Made by a program: the position numbers and the translations under genes. Shown piece after piece: positions 52,130 to 61,977 of a stretch of DNA of 64,000 bases. The stretch lies in assembly GCA_002007745.1 (NCBI GenBank), contig CP019882.1:620001-684000 (forward strand). Direction: 5' to 3'. The stretch is from Mycolicibacterium litorale (lineage in GTDB: Bacteria; Actinomycetota; Actinomycetes; Mycobacteriales; Mycobacteriaceae). Below the pieces are notes generated by a model that saw only the letters and a program-made list of their open reading frames with translations, was not told where the DNA came from and searched no databases. Within the stretch, counting starts at the first letter, position 1. Each line of letters opens with the position of its first letter.

Positions 52130-53026
52130 TCACCAGTCGGTCTGGTCGGCACACCCGTCGGCGCAGCCGGGTGGCTCGACTTGCACCGTCGCGTGGTCCA
52201 GGCCACGGGCCGACAGCAGTGCCCGGGCATCGTCGAGCACCCTGGCCGCGTCACCACTGCTGGTCAGGTGAGCGGTGACCATGTCCTTACCGGGCACCAG
52301 CGTCCACACGTGCAGATCATGAACCTCGGTGACGCCGTCGACGGCGGCCAGCGCCGTGCGCAGCTCGTCGACGTCGATGTGCTGGGGGGACGACTCCGAC
52401 AGGATTCGCAGCGCGGCCCGCGCCAGGCCGACCGCCCGGGGCAGTACCCACAGCGCGACGAACACCGCGACCACCACGTCGGCGTACGGCCACCTCGTCG
52501 TCACGGTCACGATGCTGGCGATCAACACGCCGATGCTGCCGACGGTGTCGGCCACCACTTCCATGTAGGCGCCCTTGACCGCCAGGCTTGATTCGGATTG
52601 CGACCGCAACAGCAGCACCACCGCGGCGTTGGCCGCCAAGCCCGTCAGCGCCACCACGATCATCGGGACGCCCGGGACCTCCGGCGCGTTGCCCAGTCGT
52701 TCGACTGCCTCGTAGAGGATGAAGGCCGCGACGCCCATCAGCAGCACGGCGTTGGCGACGGCAGTGAAAACCTCGGCGCGGTGCCAGCCGTAGGTGCGCG
52801 ACGCCGATGCCGGGCCGTGCCGGGCCAGCAGAACCGCGGTCAATCCCATGAACATCGCGACCAGGTCGGTCAGCATGTGTCCGGCGTCGGCCAGCAGGGC
52901 GATGGAGCCGATCAGCAGGGCCGTGGTCAGCTCGACGACGAAGAAGACGGTCAGGATCCCCGCGGCGATGAGCATCCGGCTCACCCGCGCGTCACCACCG
53001 TGGCTGTGGTCGTGTCCGGAACCCAT
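52130..53026 (-). CDS. Cation diffusion facilitator (Zn/Co/Cd efflux)
   Basis: 298 aa CDF exporter. The N-terminus is His-rich (GSGHDHSHGGDARVSR). Six helices include the metal site ALLADAGHMLTDLVAMFMG (HxxxD) and the paired site in AYMEVVADTVGSIGVLIAS. The cytoplasmic C-terminal domain has VHDLHVWTLVPGKDMVTAHL and ends with Cys/Asp. This is the ZitB/CzcD type. The ATG at 53026 lies 6 nt from a TATATT -10 and inside an operator-like repeat. It is followed after 5 nt by the broken FUSC gene. Confidence 0.9.
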   Translation of the reverse strand: MGSGHDHSHGGDARVSRMLIAAGILTVFFVVELTTALLIGSIALLADAGHMLTDLVAMFMGLTAVLLARHGPASASRTYGWHRAEVFTAVANAVLLMGVAAFILYEAVERLGNAPEVPGVPMIVVALTGLAANAAVVLLLRSQSESSLAVKGAYMEVVADTVGSIGVLIASIVTVTTRWPYADVVVAVFVALWVLPRAVGLARAALRILSESSPQHIDVDELRTALAAVDGVTEVHDLHVWTLVPGKDMVTAHLTSSGDAARVLDDARALLSARGLDHATVQVEPPGCADGCADQTDW

Positions 53027-53030
53027 GACG

Positions 53031-53060
53031 GCAATATATGCATAAGGACGCATATGTTGC
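53031..53060. promoter_or_regulatory. Metalloregulator-type operator over the CDF promoter
   Basis: GCAATATATGC (53031-53041) and GCATATGTTGC (53050-53060) form an 11-bp inverted repeat with one mismatch and an 8-nt spacer. The CDF -10 element (TATATT, minus strand of 53033-53038) lies within the left arm. The AT-rich layout resembles ArsR/SmtB operators. No ArsR gene is adjacent. Confidence 0.6.
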
Positions 53061-53147
53061 AAGAGGCTCGGGCCGCGAGGCGCTGATTCGTCTGGCAGGG
53101 TGACCGTTACTGGATTCGGGTAGACCGCAGAGCGCGGGGGAACGGGC

Positions 53148-55090
53148 ATGACGATTCGGCGGGTGCTGGTGGTGGGGCACCCCTTCGACGACCCGGTCCG
53201 GATGGTCGAGGCGATGGCCGGTGGGGCGCACCATGTGTCCACCGACTGGGTCGCCGAACCCGAAGGCATGCACGGTCAGCATTACGACCTGGTGATTGCC
53301 GACTACGGCCGGGCGGTGCAGGCGCTGGCCGCGTTCGAGCACGCGGCCGTCATCGTGGTCTCGGACCGCGCCGGTGAAGACCTCGCGGTGCAGATGATGC
53401 GACTCGGCGCAGCGGACTATCTGCTGACGAGCAGGCTGGATCAGCTCGGACCGGCGATTGACCGGGCGCTCGGTGCTGTGCAGCGGCGCAGGGCGCACCC
53501 CACCCGCGACGACTTGGCCAGGTTGCTGCTTGTGCATTCGATCGATCTGGTCGTCTCGGTCGACGCCGATGGTCGGCTGCTCGTCGTCAACGACGCCGTG
53601 CGCGCGGTCCTCGGCTACCACCCCGAGGAGCTGGTCGGTCAAGCGTTTTCGACGTTTCTGCACGCTGACGACGTCGACCGGGCCTGGGCCAGTTTTCGGG
53701 CGGCTCGCGACGGTGAGCTCGTCGGCAACGTCGAATGCCGTTGTCTGCACCGCAGCGGTGAGGTTCGGCATGCGATCTGGTCGGTGGTGGTCACCGAGGC
53801 CGGCGTCGTCACCGCGATCGGACATGACATCACCGCGCGCAAGCGGGCCGAGGAGAGGGTGCTGCAGGAGCGCGACTACGCCGACGCGATCATCAACAGC
53901 CTGCCGGGGATCTTCTTTCACTACGACGACGGGATGCGCCTGCTGCGGTGGAACCGGACGGTGGCGCAGACGACGGGTTACTCCGACGACGATCTGGTGA
54001 CCATGCACCCCAGGAGTTCATCGCCCCGCCCGATCGCGGGCTGGCCGCCGATGCGATCGCCGAGGTCTTCCGGTCCGGCACGACGCGCGGTGAGATGCGC
54101 TACGTCTTCAAAGACGGGGCGCACGTCCCGCACGTGTTCAACGCCTTGCGATTCGACTACGACGGCCGGCCCGGCTTCGTCGGCGTGGGAATCGATATCA
54201 GCGAACGAGAACGTGTGGAAGAGGAATTGCGCAAGGAGAGAGCACTTTTCGAGGCGATGGTGCAGAACGCCCCGGACGGGATCCTGGTCGTCGACCGCGA
54301 CAACCGCAGAATCATCCGGAATCAACGGTTCAAGGACCTGTGGAAGATTCCGCCCGGCATCGCTGACAGTGCCGACACCGAACGTCTGCTCGACTTCATC
54401 AGCAGCCGCACCAAAGAACCGGACACGTTCGACCGTGCGGTGCGGTGGTTGATCGAGCATCCGACCGCCACCAGCTCCGACGAGGTCGAACTTGTCGACG
54501 GCACCATCCTGCACCGGCTCTCGGGTCCGGTGATCGGGGACGACGGACGGTCTTACGGCCGAATCTGGTCGTTCCGCGACATCACCGGATATCGCGACGT
54601 CGAACTCCGGCTGCGTCACCTGGCCACCCACGATCCGCTGACCGGGCTGCCCAACCGCAGCCTTGCCGAACAGCGGGTCGAGCACGCCATCTCGCTGGGT
54701 CGGGCGTTCGCGGTGCTGTTCATCGACCTTGACGGGTTCAAGAGCATCAACGACGGCTTCGGTCACGCCGTCGGCGACGCAGCGCTACAGGCGGTGGGTG
54801 ACCGACTGCTCGGCTTGGTCGGGCGCGGCGACACGGTGGCCCGGTTGGGTGGGGACGAATTCCTGGTTCTGCTTCCCGAGACCGGGGAGCCGGGCCCGGC
54901 GCAGGAGCTTGCCCGCCGTATCGGCACGAGCCTGGCCGCGCCGTTGGCGATCGGCGGCACCGAGGTGGAAATGGCCGGCAGCGTGGGGATAAGTCTCTTT
55001 CCGCGTGACGGCACGACTCTCGACACGCTGCTCCGCCATGCCGACGCGGAGATGTATCGGGCCAAAAGGCACGGCCCTCAGCCGTCCTGA
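53148..55090 (+). pseudogene. PAS-GGDEF diguanylate cyclase, interrupted by a single frameshift
   Basis: Two frames together encode about 647 aa. The first part (53148 to about 54010) has a receiver-like N-terminus (RVLVVGHPFDDPVRMVEAMA), a PAS domain (LVVSVDADGRLLVVNDAVRA) and the start of a second PAS (SLPGIFFHYDDGMRLLRWNR). The second part (about 54011-55090) continues that PAS, adds another (FEAMVQNAPDGILVVDRDNR) and ends with GGDEF (HDPLTGLPNRSLAE, RLGGDEFLVLL). No EAL domain. The frames meet at a CCCC run (54008-54011); one more C would restore the protein. If intact it would be a sensory c-di-GMP synthase. Confidence 0.78.
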
Positions 55091-55168
55091 TCTTCGAGCG
55101 CCCGCGTTGGCGGGTGTGACGCGTCCAGTCCTTGACCCTCTCGCGTGATCTGCATTACATTCGACAAA

Positions 55169-55190
55169 ACAAACATTCAGAACGGTTTGT
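55169..55190. promoter_or_regulatory. Inverted repeat ACAAAC-N10-GTTTGT upstream of the Ig/propeller gene
   Basis: A perfect 6-bp AT-rich inverted repeat 31 bp upstream of the start at 55221, in a 130-bp gap that must hold the promoter. A possible operator. A weak hairpin at 55099-55116 may end the preceding gene. Confidence 0.4.
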
Positions 55191-55220
55191 AACTACGTGC
55201 ACCGCCGCATCGGAGGAACA

Positions 55221-57748
55221 ATGACGTATTCGCATGGGCAGAAACCAACTTCAGCCGATTCCTCGGCAGATGTCGGGCCCGGTCGGCGGACTGAGACTGG
55301 AGAGAATGCGAGCAGAAGATCCACAACTGTCGGCAAAGCCCCTGCCATTCGTCGCGGCCGGATCCAACCCTACGGCTGGTTGGGGCTCGGTGCGATCGCG
55401 CTGGGCATGGGCGCGGCGCTGGCGTGTGGTGCCGGCATGGCACAGGCGGATGCGACACCGTCGGGCGCGCAGGCGGGAACGTCGGCTGCCAACGCCGGGC
55501 CCAAGCATTCGACCGCGCGGCGCGAGTCGACGGGCCGGCCCGCGGCGAGCGCGAGCGAACAGAGGTCCACTGCCATTCGCAAATCCAACGTCCCGGAACT
55601 GCCGGCGGCGGTGCGGCGAGCACCGGCCATCTCCGCGCGGACCGTACCGACCCTGCGCGTCAGCGCCAACCCCAGAAGCCTTCCGCCGAAACCCGGCTCG
55701 GCTGCGGAACTGGCCGGCGTCGTGGCTCTCGCCGGTCGTGATGTCGAAAGCGTCGGCACATCCCGTCGTCTGGCGGGAGAGAGTCCGTTGACGACGGCCG
55801 CCGCGGTGACCGGTGAAACGGTCGCGGCTGCTGGACCCGCCGGCCAGGCGGTGCAGACGCTGGTGGGAGACATCGGCGCGGCGGTCGCCGCGACGGTCCG
55901 TGCTATCGGCGATGTCGTCCGGTTCGCGGTGCACGCCGTGGTGACAACGGTGCGTACCGTCGCCCGTGCCATCACCGCTGCGATCGAGATCGCGTTGCAT
56001 CCGGCACCGTACGCACACGGACCCACCGTGGGGATGCCCGACACCGCGACCGGTGCGATCACCGGAACGCTGGGTTTCAGCGCGCCGGGCGGCCTGCCGC
56101 TGTCCTACACCGTCACCACCGGACCGACCCAGGGGACCGTCACGGTGAGCGACTCGGGCACCTATACCTACACTCCGTCCACGGCGGCGCGCCTGGCCGC
56201 GGATGGCACCGTCGCACTCACCGATACGTTCGTGGTCACTGCCAGCGACCGCTTCGGGTCCACCACGCAGACCGTCACAGTGCCGGTTGCGCCGGCACGC
56301 TATGTCGTCCAGGTTCCCGACAGCGTGCTCTCGGCCCGTGAACCCAACTTCACTCCCGACGGGAAATCGCTGGTGTTCAGTGCTACCCCGCAAGGCGGGG
56401 GAAGGTCGGAGATCTATCGAATCGATCTCGACGGCAGCGACTTTCAGTGTCTGTCCTGCGGACTCGCCCCGAGCTGACCCAGGACCTGTCCAAGCCATTC
56501 GCGATGGCGAACGGGACGGATTACCTGCTCAGCAGCGGCACGCAGTCACCGACCGGCGGTACCTCGGCTGACCATTATGTGTTGCACTGCGCCGGCGGCG
56601 ACGGTGGCTGCGGCGACGGTTCGGCACTGTCGCTGATCATGCTGCCGACGCAGTACGCCCCCGGGGTGGTCGTCGTCCAGACCCGGGAGATGCGGATGGC
56701 CCCGGACAGCACCCACATCGCCTACACCCAGCTGCTGGCCTCCGGAACCAAAACGGTGCTGGTGACAAGCGTCGGCACCCTGCAAGCCGGGCCGGACGGC
56801 TACCAGATCGTCGACTCCCGCGTCGTCTATGACGCCGGCGAGATCAAGGCCTTCACTCCCGATGGAAAGGGCGTCATCGTCACCGACTTCTACGGTCGGT
56901 ACAACCAGGGCAACGCCGACAACGTCGTGGTCGACCTGCAGGACGGGTCGATCAGCCGCCTCACGGCCAACCTGGACTACGACGAGAGCACGAACATTTC
57001 GCCCAATGGGCAATGGCTGATTGTGGGCAGCTCGCGGACGTTGGATTACCTGACCCCGATGACCCAGGTTGTCCGGCCGTCGTTCGTGCCGGCCTACGTC
57101 GTGTTCCCGACCTTCCTGGCCAAGCGGGGCACCACCAACCAGGCCTGGCTGGTCTCACCGTCTGACGAGCTGGCCGGACAGGACGGAGTCTTCCTCGGCG
57201 ACCCGACGGGCGCGTATGTCTCACGCCCGGTGGCCAATTGGAATCCCGACGTCACCGCGGTCGCCTTCTGGGAAGCGTCGATCGCCGACTCCGCGCAAAG
57301 CCGGCTGGTGGTGACCTACCTCGACGATCTCGGTGGTGGCACGGTGCCCACCGACACCTCGACTCCCGACATGTCGAGCTGGGCGCCGGCATTGTCGGGC
57401 TTCGTTCCGACGCTTCCACAACTGGAGCCCGGCCGCGCCGGGCTGGTCGGTGGTGAGGCGAAGGTCGCGAGCACAACGAGCGGAAAGCTGACGACGACCA
57501 CCGTGACCTACACCAACTTCGAAGACAGCTCCGGTTACATCCTCAACGGCAGCGAGTCGACCGTCGCCAACGCGACGTTTACGTCGATCACCTACAACGC
57601 CGACATCACGGTCACCGATGCGGACGGCACGACGATCGGGTGGTTGCGGGCCGACAACGTCGTCATCGCCAACCAGCAGACGATCAACGGCACCATCGAA
57701 TCGTCGATGAACGGCAATCATCTCGTCATGGGGACGCCAAACGCGTGA
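55221..57748 (+). pseudogene. Secreted Ig-like/beta-propeller surface protein, interrupted by a single frameshift
   Basis: Two frames together encode about 842 aa. The N-terminus has a long basic region and then a signal helix (GWLGLGAIALGMGAALACGA, cleavage near AQA). A low-complexity region is followed by a cadherin/VCBS-like domain (TGTLGFSAPGGLPLSYTVTT, GTYTYTPSTAARLAADGTVA). After it comes a TolB-like propeller start (EPNFTPDGKSLVFSATPQGG) that continues in the second frame (PELTQDLSKPFAMANGTDYL). The frames meet at a CCCC run (56467-56470); an extra C restores GLAPELTQDL. The ATG at 55221 has CGGAGGAAC. Confidence 0.75.
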
Positions 57749-58728
57749 TCACCACTGAACGCGTAACCCGTGGTGGCGCTTTGGCTGTCGTGATCACGGT
57801 CTCGAGCCTGTCGGTCCTGGGCTGTCCAGTCGCCAGATCGGACACCGCACCCGGTCTCGAGTTCCGGCACGCGCTCGTGGTCGGGGGATCGGGCAATCCG
57901 ATGCCCTCGCAACAGATGATGCACGGACTGTTCGAGCAGGGCATCGTCGACGATCCGGAGCCGGTCGGGGTGCGCTATCCCGCCGACCTCTGGCCTGTGC
58001 ACGGAAAGCTGACCCTCGATCAGTCCGTTGCGGTCGGGGTCGCCAATCTCGATGCAGCCCTGGCGGAGTCGGCTGAGCCCGTTACCGTGGTAGGGATCAG
58101 TCAAGGCGCCGTCGTGATCAACTACGAAAAGCGGGCGTTGATGGCGCAATCCGATCCGTCACCGGATATCTCGTTCGTCACCATCGGCGACCCCACCAAC
58201 AGCGACGGCGGCCTGCTGGCGAAGCTTCCGCACCTCCACATACCGGTCTTGGACGTGACCATCCCGCAGGCTCCCGTCGACACGCCCTACGACACGATCG
58301 AGATCGTCCACGAGTACGACGGCTATGCGGACTTTCCCGACAACCCGCTCAACATCCTGGCTGTCTTCAACGCCCTTGCCGGAGTCGTCTACGAGCACCC
58401 GAACAAGGGTGGGGTGGACCTCTCCGACCCGTCCAACGTGGTGACGGTCAGCACCAACTCCTTGGGGGGCACCACCACCCACGTCTTGGTACCGACCGAC
58501 GAACTTCCGCTCACCCGGCCGTTGCGGGCACTGGGCGTGCCCGACCAGGTCGTCGACTGGTTGGACAGGCCATTGCGGCGGATGATCAACACCGGTTACC
58601 GCGGCGAACGCCCCGGCCGGGCCGGGCGACACTCGGGTGTGGGCAAATCGCGGACGCAGGGCGCCGCCCGGACCGCCGCCCACGACCACGGCTCGACAGG
58701 CCATCCGAAAGGGTCGAAGCGACCGTGA
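57745..58728 (+). CDS. Secreted PE-PPE-domain serine hydrolase-like protein
   Basis: 327 aa. A signal peptide (GGALAVVITVSSLSVLGCPV, cleavage near ARS) precedes a PE-PPE/cutinase-like alpha/beta-hydrolase domain: ALVVGGSGNPMPSQQMMHGL, VGVRYPADLWPVHG, nucleophile elbow VVGISQGAVVINYEKRAL (GxSxG), and a late HEYDGYADFPDNPLNILAVF containing candidate Asp/His residues. It has a basic low-complexity tail. The family includes mycobacterial esterases acting on the envelope. The GTG start overlaps the stop of the preceding surface protein (GTGA), so the two are co-expressed. Confidence 0.8.
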   Translation: MITTERVTRGGALAVVITVSSLSVLGCPVARSDTAPGLEFRHALVVGGSGNPMPSQQMMHGLFEQGIVDDPEPVGVRYPADLWPVHGKLTLDQSVAVGVANLDAALAESAEPVTVVGISQGAVVINYEKRALMAQSDPSPDISFVTIGDPTNSDGGLLAKLPHLHIPVLDVTIPQAPVDTPYDTIEIVHEYDGYADFPDNPLNILAVFNALAGVVYEHPNKGGVDLSDPSNVVTVSTNSLGGTTTHVLVPTDELPLTRPLRALGVPDQVVDWLDRPLRRMINTGYRGERPGRAGRHSGVGKSRTQGAARTAAHDHGSTGHPKGSKRP

Positions 58729-58881
58729 CGGCAGGTTTGCCGACCTACCTCGCGCGCTGGTCGGACCGCCGACGACCGTTGCCCGGTGATGACATCGCCG
58801 GCGGTTGTCCCCGTGTCGTGACGCGCGAGCGGCCCATCGGCTGCTGAAACCGGTACGCTATCCGACGAACAGGAATGTCGC

Positions 58882-59544
58882 ATGGGTAGAGGTGCTGCCG
58901 AAACGGTGACGAGCGTGGACCGCACAGGCGGACGTCGAACCCAAGCTGAGCGCACCGCGGCGATGCGAACCCGGCTCCTTCGCGCGACAATCGAGTGCCT
59001 GGTCACCTACGGATATGCCGGGACCACGACGCCGCGGATCGCTGATCTGGCGGGGGTGACCCGCGGCGCGCAGGTGCATCACTTCCGATCGAAGGAAGAT
59101 CTCGTGGTCGCGGCGGTCGAGTACCTGGCGCAGCAGCGGATCCAGGTCGCGATTCGTCAGAACAGTGGCGTGTGGAACGACGGTGACCCGGTGGCGGCGG
59201 TGCTGCAGTTTCTGTGGGATTCCCACCAGGGCGACATGTTCGTGGCCACGATCGAACTGTGGGTTGCGGCTCGGACGGACGACGTGCTGGCCCGGGAGGT
59301 GGCCCGTGTCGAGCCGATGGTGAACAGCACGCTCATCACGGCGCTGGCTCAACTTCTGCCGGATCATGCAGCGCGCAAACAGGTTCGAAACGCGTTGTTC
59401 ACGGCCATGGATGCGCTGCGCGGAATCCTGGTGGTGGGATTCGTCGACCGCGACGTCACCCAGGCCAGGAAGCGCTGGGAGCGCGCATCGGTGCACTTGT
59501 CGACGATCCTCTCAGAAGCCTTGGCGTCCAACGGTTCTGACTAG
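58882..59544 (+). CDS. TetR-family regulator (first of two tandem paralogs)
   Basis: 220 aa. The HTH is [20 protein letters not shown] with FRSKEDLVVAAVEYLAQQR; the C-terminal domain contains QFLWDSHQGDMFVATIELWV and TAMDALRGILVVGF. It is clearly paralogous to the next gene over nearly its whole length. ATG at 58882 with AGGAA upstream; a TACGCT -10 lies at about 58853. Probably controls itself or the thiolase operon downstream. Confidence 0.88.
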   Translation: MGRGAAETVTSVDRTGGRRTQAERTAAMRTRLLRATIECLVTYGYAGTTTPRIADLAGVTRGAQVHHFRSKEDLVVAAVEYLAQQRIQVAIRQNSGVWNDGDPVAAVLQFLWDSHQGDMFVATIELWVAARTDDVLAREVARVEPMVNSTLITALAQLLPDHAARKQVRNALFTAMDALRGILVVGFVDRDVTQARKRWERASVHLSTILSEALASNGSD

Positions 59545-59574
59545 CCGCTGACACTCGTCGGTGATCGGCGCACC

Positions 59575-59585
59575 GTATTACATAC
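59575..59585. promoter_or_regulatory. Small palindrome GTAT-N3-ATAC between the TetR paralogs
   Basis: A perfect 4-bp inverted repeat 16 bp upstream of the TACTCT -10 of the second TetR gene. Weak alone, but placed as an operator. Confidence 0.3.
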
Positions 59586-59600
59586 AGAACGGAATGCAGG

Positions 59601-59606
59601 TACTCT
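59601..59606 (+). promoter_or_regulatory. -10 element TACTCT of the second TetR gene
   Basis: TACTCT lies 7 nt before the GTG at 59614, predicting a leaderless transcript. Confidence 0.45.
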
Positions 59607-59613
59607 ACCGGCT

Positions 59614-60231
59614 GTGGAGATCGGGCGCAGAACGCAGTCGCAGCGCACTGCCCTCACCCGGCGGCGCCTGCTGGAGGCCACGGTCGATTGTCTGATCGCG
59701 CACGGATACGCGGGGACCACGACGCACCGCATCGCGGCGCGGGCGGGCGTGACGCGAGGTGCGCAGGTGCACCACTTCCCGTCCAAGGAAGCTCTGGTCG
59801 TGGCTGCCGTCGAGCATCTGGCCGAACAACGGGTCCGGGTCGCACTGCGGGGGCATGGGCATTCTCGGAGTGAGGCTGACCCCGCTGCCGATGTCCTTGC
59901 CTTCCTTTGGGATACGCACCAGGGCCACATGTTCGTGGCCACCATGGAATTGTGGGCCGCAGCCCTGACCGACGACGTGCTGGCCGGTCACGTCGCGCGG
60001 GTGGAGCGGTTGGTCAATCAGGCGGTGATCGCTGCTGTCGGCGAGTTGCTCGCGGGCTGCGATGCCCAGCAGGCGCTGCGCAACGCCATCTACACCGCCA
60101 TGGATGTGCTCCGCGGAATCTTGGTCGCCAGCTTCGCCGAGCGTGGGCCGGAACAGGTGCGCCGGCGCTGGGAGCGCGCCACGGTGTACCTGGCCCCGCT
60201 GCTGACCGACGCCTTGTCGGCCGACTACTGA
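59614..60231 (+). CDS. TetR-family regulator (second of two tandem paralogs)
   Basis: 205 aa. The [23 protein letters not shown] and [20 protein letters not shown] mirror the first paralog, and the C-terminal half keeps [20 protein letters not shown] and [14 protein letters not shown]. The DNA-contacting helix differs by few residues, so both may bind similar sites. It ends 87 bp before the thiolase start, with an inverted repeat and promoter in between. Confidence 0.88.
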   Translation: MEIGRRTQSQRTALTRRRLLEATVDCLIAHGYAGTTTHRIAARAGVTRGAQVHHFPSKEALVVAAVEHLAEQRVRVALRGHGHSRSEADPAADVLAFLWDTHQGHMFVATMELWAAALTDDVLAGHVARVERLVNQAVIAAVGELLAGCDAQQALRNAIYTAMDVLRGILVASFAERGPEQVRRRWERATVYLAPLLTDALSADY

Positions 60232-60267
60232 CCAACCCTTGTAAAGATACGTGCCGGTTGGTATGTT
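60231..60267 (+). promoter_or_regulatory. Promoter of the thiolase operon with flanking inverted repeat
   Basis: TTGTAA (60239-60244) and TATGTT (60262-60267) are spaced by 17 bp. ACCAACC (60231-60237) and GGTTGGT (60256-60262) form a perfect 7-bp inverted repeat bracketing the -35 and touching the -10, a typical repressor arrangement. Confidence 0.5.
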
Positions 60268-60317
60268 TCTGGAATCGCGTCGCACACCTCGACAGCGATG
60301 CCGGGAGAGGAGAAGTG

Positions 60318-61508
60318 ATGGCGAACAGAGTGTTCGTGATCGGCGTGGGAATGACCAAGTTCGAGAAGCCGGGGCGACGCGATGGGTGGGACTACCCCGA
60401 CATGGCGCGCGAGTCCGGCACCAAGGCGCTCGCCGACGCCGGCATCGAGTACCACCAGGTCGATCAGGCCTTCGTCGGCTACGTCTACGGCGAATCGACA
60501 TCCGGCCAGCGCGCGGTCTACGAGCTGGGTATGACCGGTATCCCAGCGGTCAACGTCAACAACAACTGTTCGACCGGATCCACCGCCTTGTACCTTGCCG
60601 CACAAGCGATTCGCGGAGGACTGGCTGAGTGCACGCTGGCCCTGGGCTTCGAGAAGATGCAGCCGGGGTCGCTGGGCTCCACATTCGACGACCGGGCCCA
60701 GCCGATGGAGAAGCATTTCCTGGCGCTGGCCGAGATCTCCGAGGTGCTGTTTCCGCCCGCGCCGTGGATGTTCGGCGCGGCCGGCCGTGAGCACATGACC
60801 GAACATGGCTCCACCGCAGAGCATTTCGCCAAGATCGGCTACAAGAACCACCGGCATTCGGTGAACAACCCGTATGCGCAGTTCCAGGAGGAGTACAGCC
60901 TGGAGGACATCCTGGCCGCGCCGATGATCTACAACCCCCTGACCAAACTGCAGTGTTCGCCCACCTCCGACGGGTCCGGCGCCGCGATCCTGGCGTCGGA
61001 GGCCTTCGTGGAACTGCACGGACTGGCGGGACAGGCCGTCGAAATCGTCGGGCAGGCCATGACGACCGACTCTGCCAACAGCTTCGACGGAACCTGCAAG
61101 GCCCTGGTCGGCTACCACATGAATGTCGAAGCGGCGCGGCGGGTTTACGACCAGTCCGGACTCGGGCCCGACGACTTCCAGGTCATCGAACTGCATGACT
61201 GCTTCAGCGCCAATGAACTTCTGCTGTACGAGGCGCTGGGACTGTGCGGGGAGGGCGAGGCGGCCAAGCTCATCGACGCCGGTGACACCACCTACGGGGG
61301 CCGATGGGTGGTCAACCCGTCCGGCGGGCTCATCTCCAAAGGACATCCGCTGGGCGCCACCGGATTGGCCCAGTGCGCCGAGCTGACCTGGCAGTTGCGT
61401 GGCGCAGCGGACAAACGCCAGGTTCCCGCGGTCACCGCGGCACTGCAACACAACATCGGGCTCGGCGGCGCCGCTGTCGTGACCGCCTACCAGCGCGCCG
61501 AGCGCTGA
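60318..61508 (+). CDS. SCP-x-type thiolase/lipid-transfer thiolase
   Basis: 396 aa. The nucleophilic Cys is in [18 protein letters not shown], with [19 protein letters not shown] (HDCF, typical of SCP-x thiolases) and [19 protein letters not shown] near the C-terminus. Such enzymes cleave 3-ketoacyl-CoA in fatty acid or sterol side-chain breakdown; some act as retro-aldolases with a partner. The ATG at 60318 follows GAGAGGAGA. It starts a five-gene operon for a beta-oxidation-like cycle. Confidence 0.9.
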   Translation: MANRVFVIGVGMTKFEKPGRRDGWDYPDMARESGTKALADAGIEYHQVDQAFVGYVYGESTSGQRAVYELGMTGIPAVNVNNNCSTGSTALYLAAQAIRGGLAECTLALGFEKMQPGSLGSTFDDRAQPMEKHFLALAEISEVLFPPAPWMFGAAGREHMTEHGSTAEHFAKIGYKNHRHSVNNPYAQFQEEYSLEDILAAPMIYNPLTKLQCSPTSDGSGAAILASEAFVELHGLAGQAVEIVGQAMTTDSANSFDGTCKALVGYHMNVEAARRVYDQSGLGPDDFQVIELHDCFSANELLLYEALGLCGEGEAAKLIDAGDTTYGGRWVVNPSGGLISKGHPLGATGLAQCAELTWQLRGAADKRQVPAVTAALQHNIGLGGAAVVTAYQRAER

Positions 61509-61536
61509 CTCCACCACCGAAAGAGGACACATCATC

Positions 61537-61977
61537 ATGGGACACATCGAAGCGACGCGTGACTTGACGGCCAGCCCGGAAGCGTTGTGGGCCATCATTT
61601 CTGACCCGGCTACCTGGGATCAGTGGTTCACCGTGCACGATCGATGGCTGGAGGAGCCGCCTGCGGTGCTGACCTCGGGCACCCGGCTCACGGCCAAGAT
61701 CGTCATGCTCAACATGGCCAACAAGATCGAGTGGACGGTCCGCTCGGTAGACGCGCCCCGTGCCCTGGCGCTGGGCGGCACGGGCATGGCCGGAGTCAAA
61801 GCCGACTTCGCGTTCACGATCGAGCCGATCGCCACTGGCTCACGGTTCACCGTCTCCGGTGACTTCGAAGGCGCGCTGGTCAAAGGTGCCCTGGCCAAGG
61901 CTGTCGAGAAGGACGGTGCGCGTCAGCTGGACAAGACGCTGGCCCAGCTGGACCAGCTGGCGTCGGCCGCGGTGTGA
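61537..61977 (+). CDS. SRPBCC-family protein
   Basis: 146 aa with a START/SRPBCC cavity fold: GHIEATRDLTASPEALWAII, TWDQWFTVHDRWLEEPP, KIEWTVRSVDAPRALALGG and a long C-terminal helix (ARQLDKTLAQLDQLASAAV). It probably binds a hydrophobic intermediate of the pathway. No catalytic residues are assignable. Its stop overlaps the next start (GTGA). Confidence 0.82.
   Translation: MGHIEATRDLTASPEALWAIISDPATWDQWFTVHDRWLEEPPAVLTSGTRLTAKIVMLNMANKIEWTVRSVDAPRALALGGTGMAGVKADFAFTIEPIATGSRFTVSGDFEGALVKGALAKAVEKDGARQLDKTLAQLDQLASAAV

Noticed and set aside
50362-57748. Programmed -1 frameshifting as the reason for the three split genes
   Set aside because: The three families are unrelated and not known for recoding; CCCC alone is not a good slippery heptamer and no common downstream structure was seen. 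Sequencing error or mutation is simpler.
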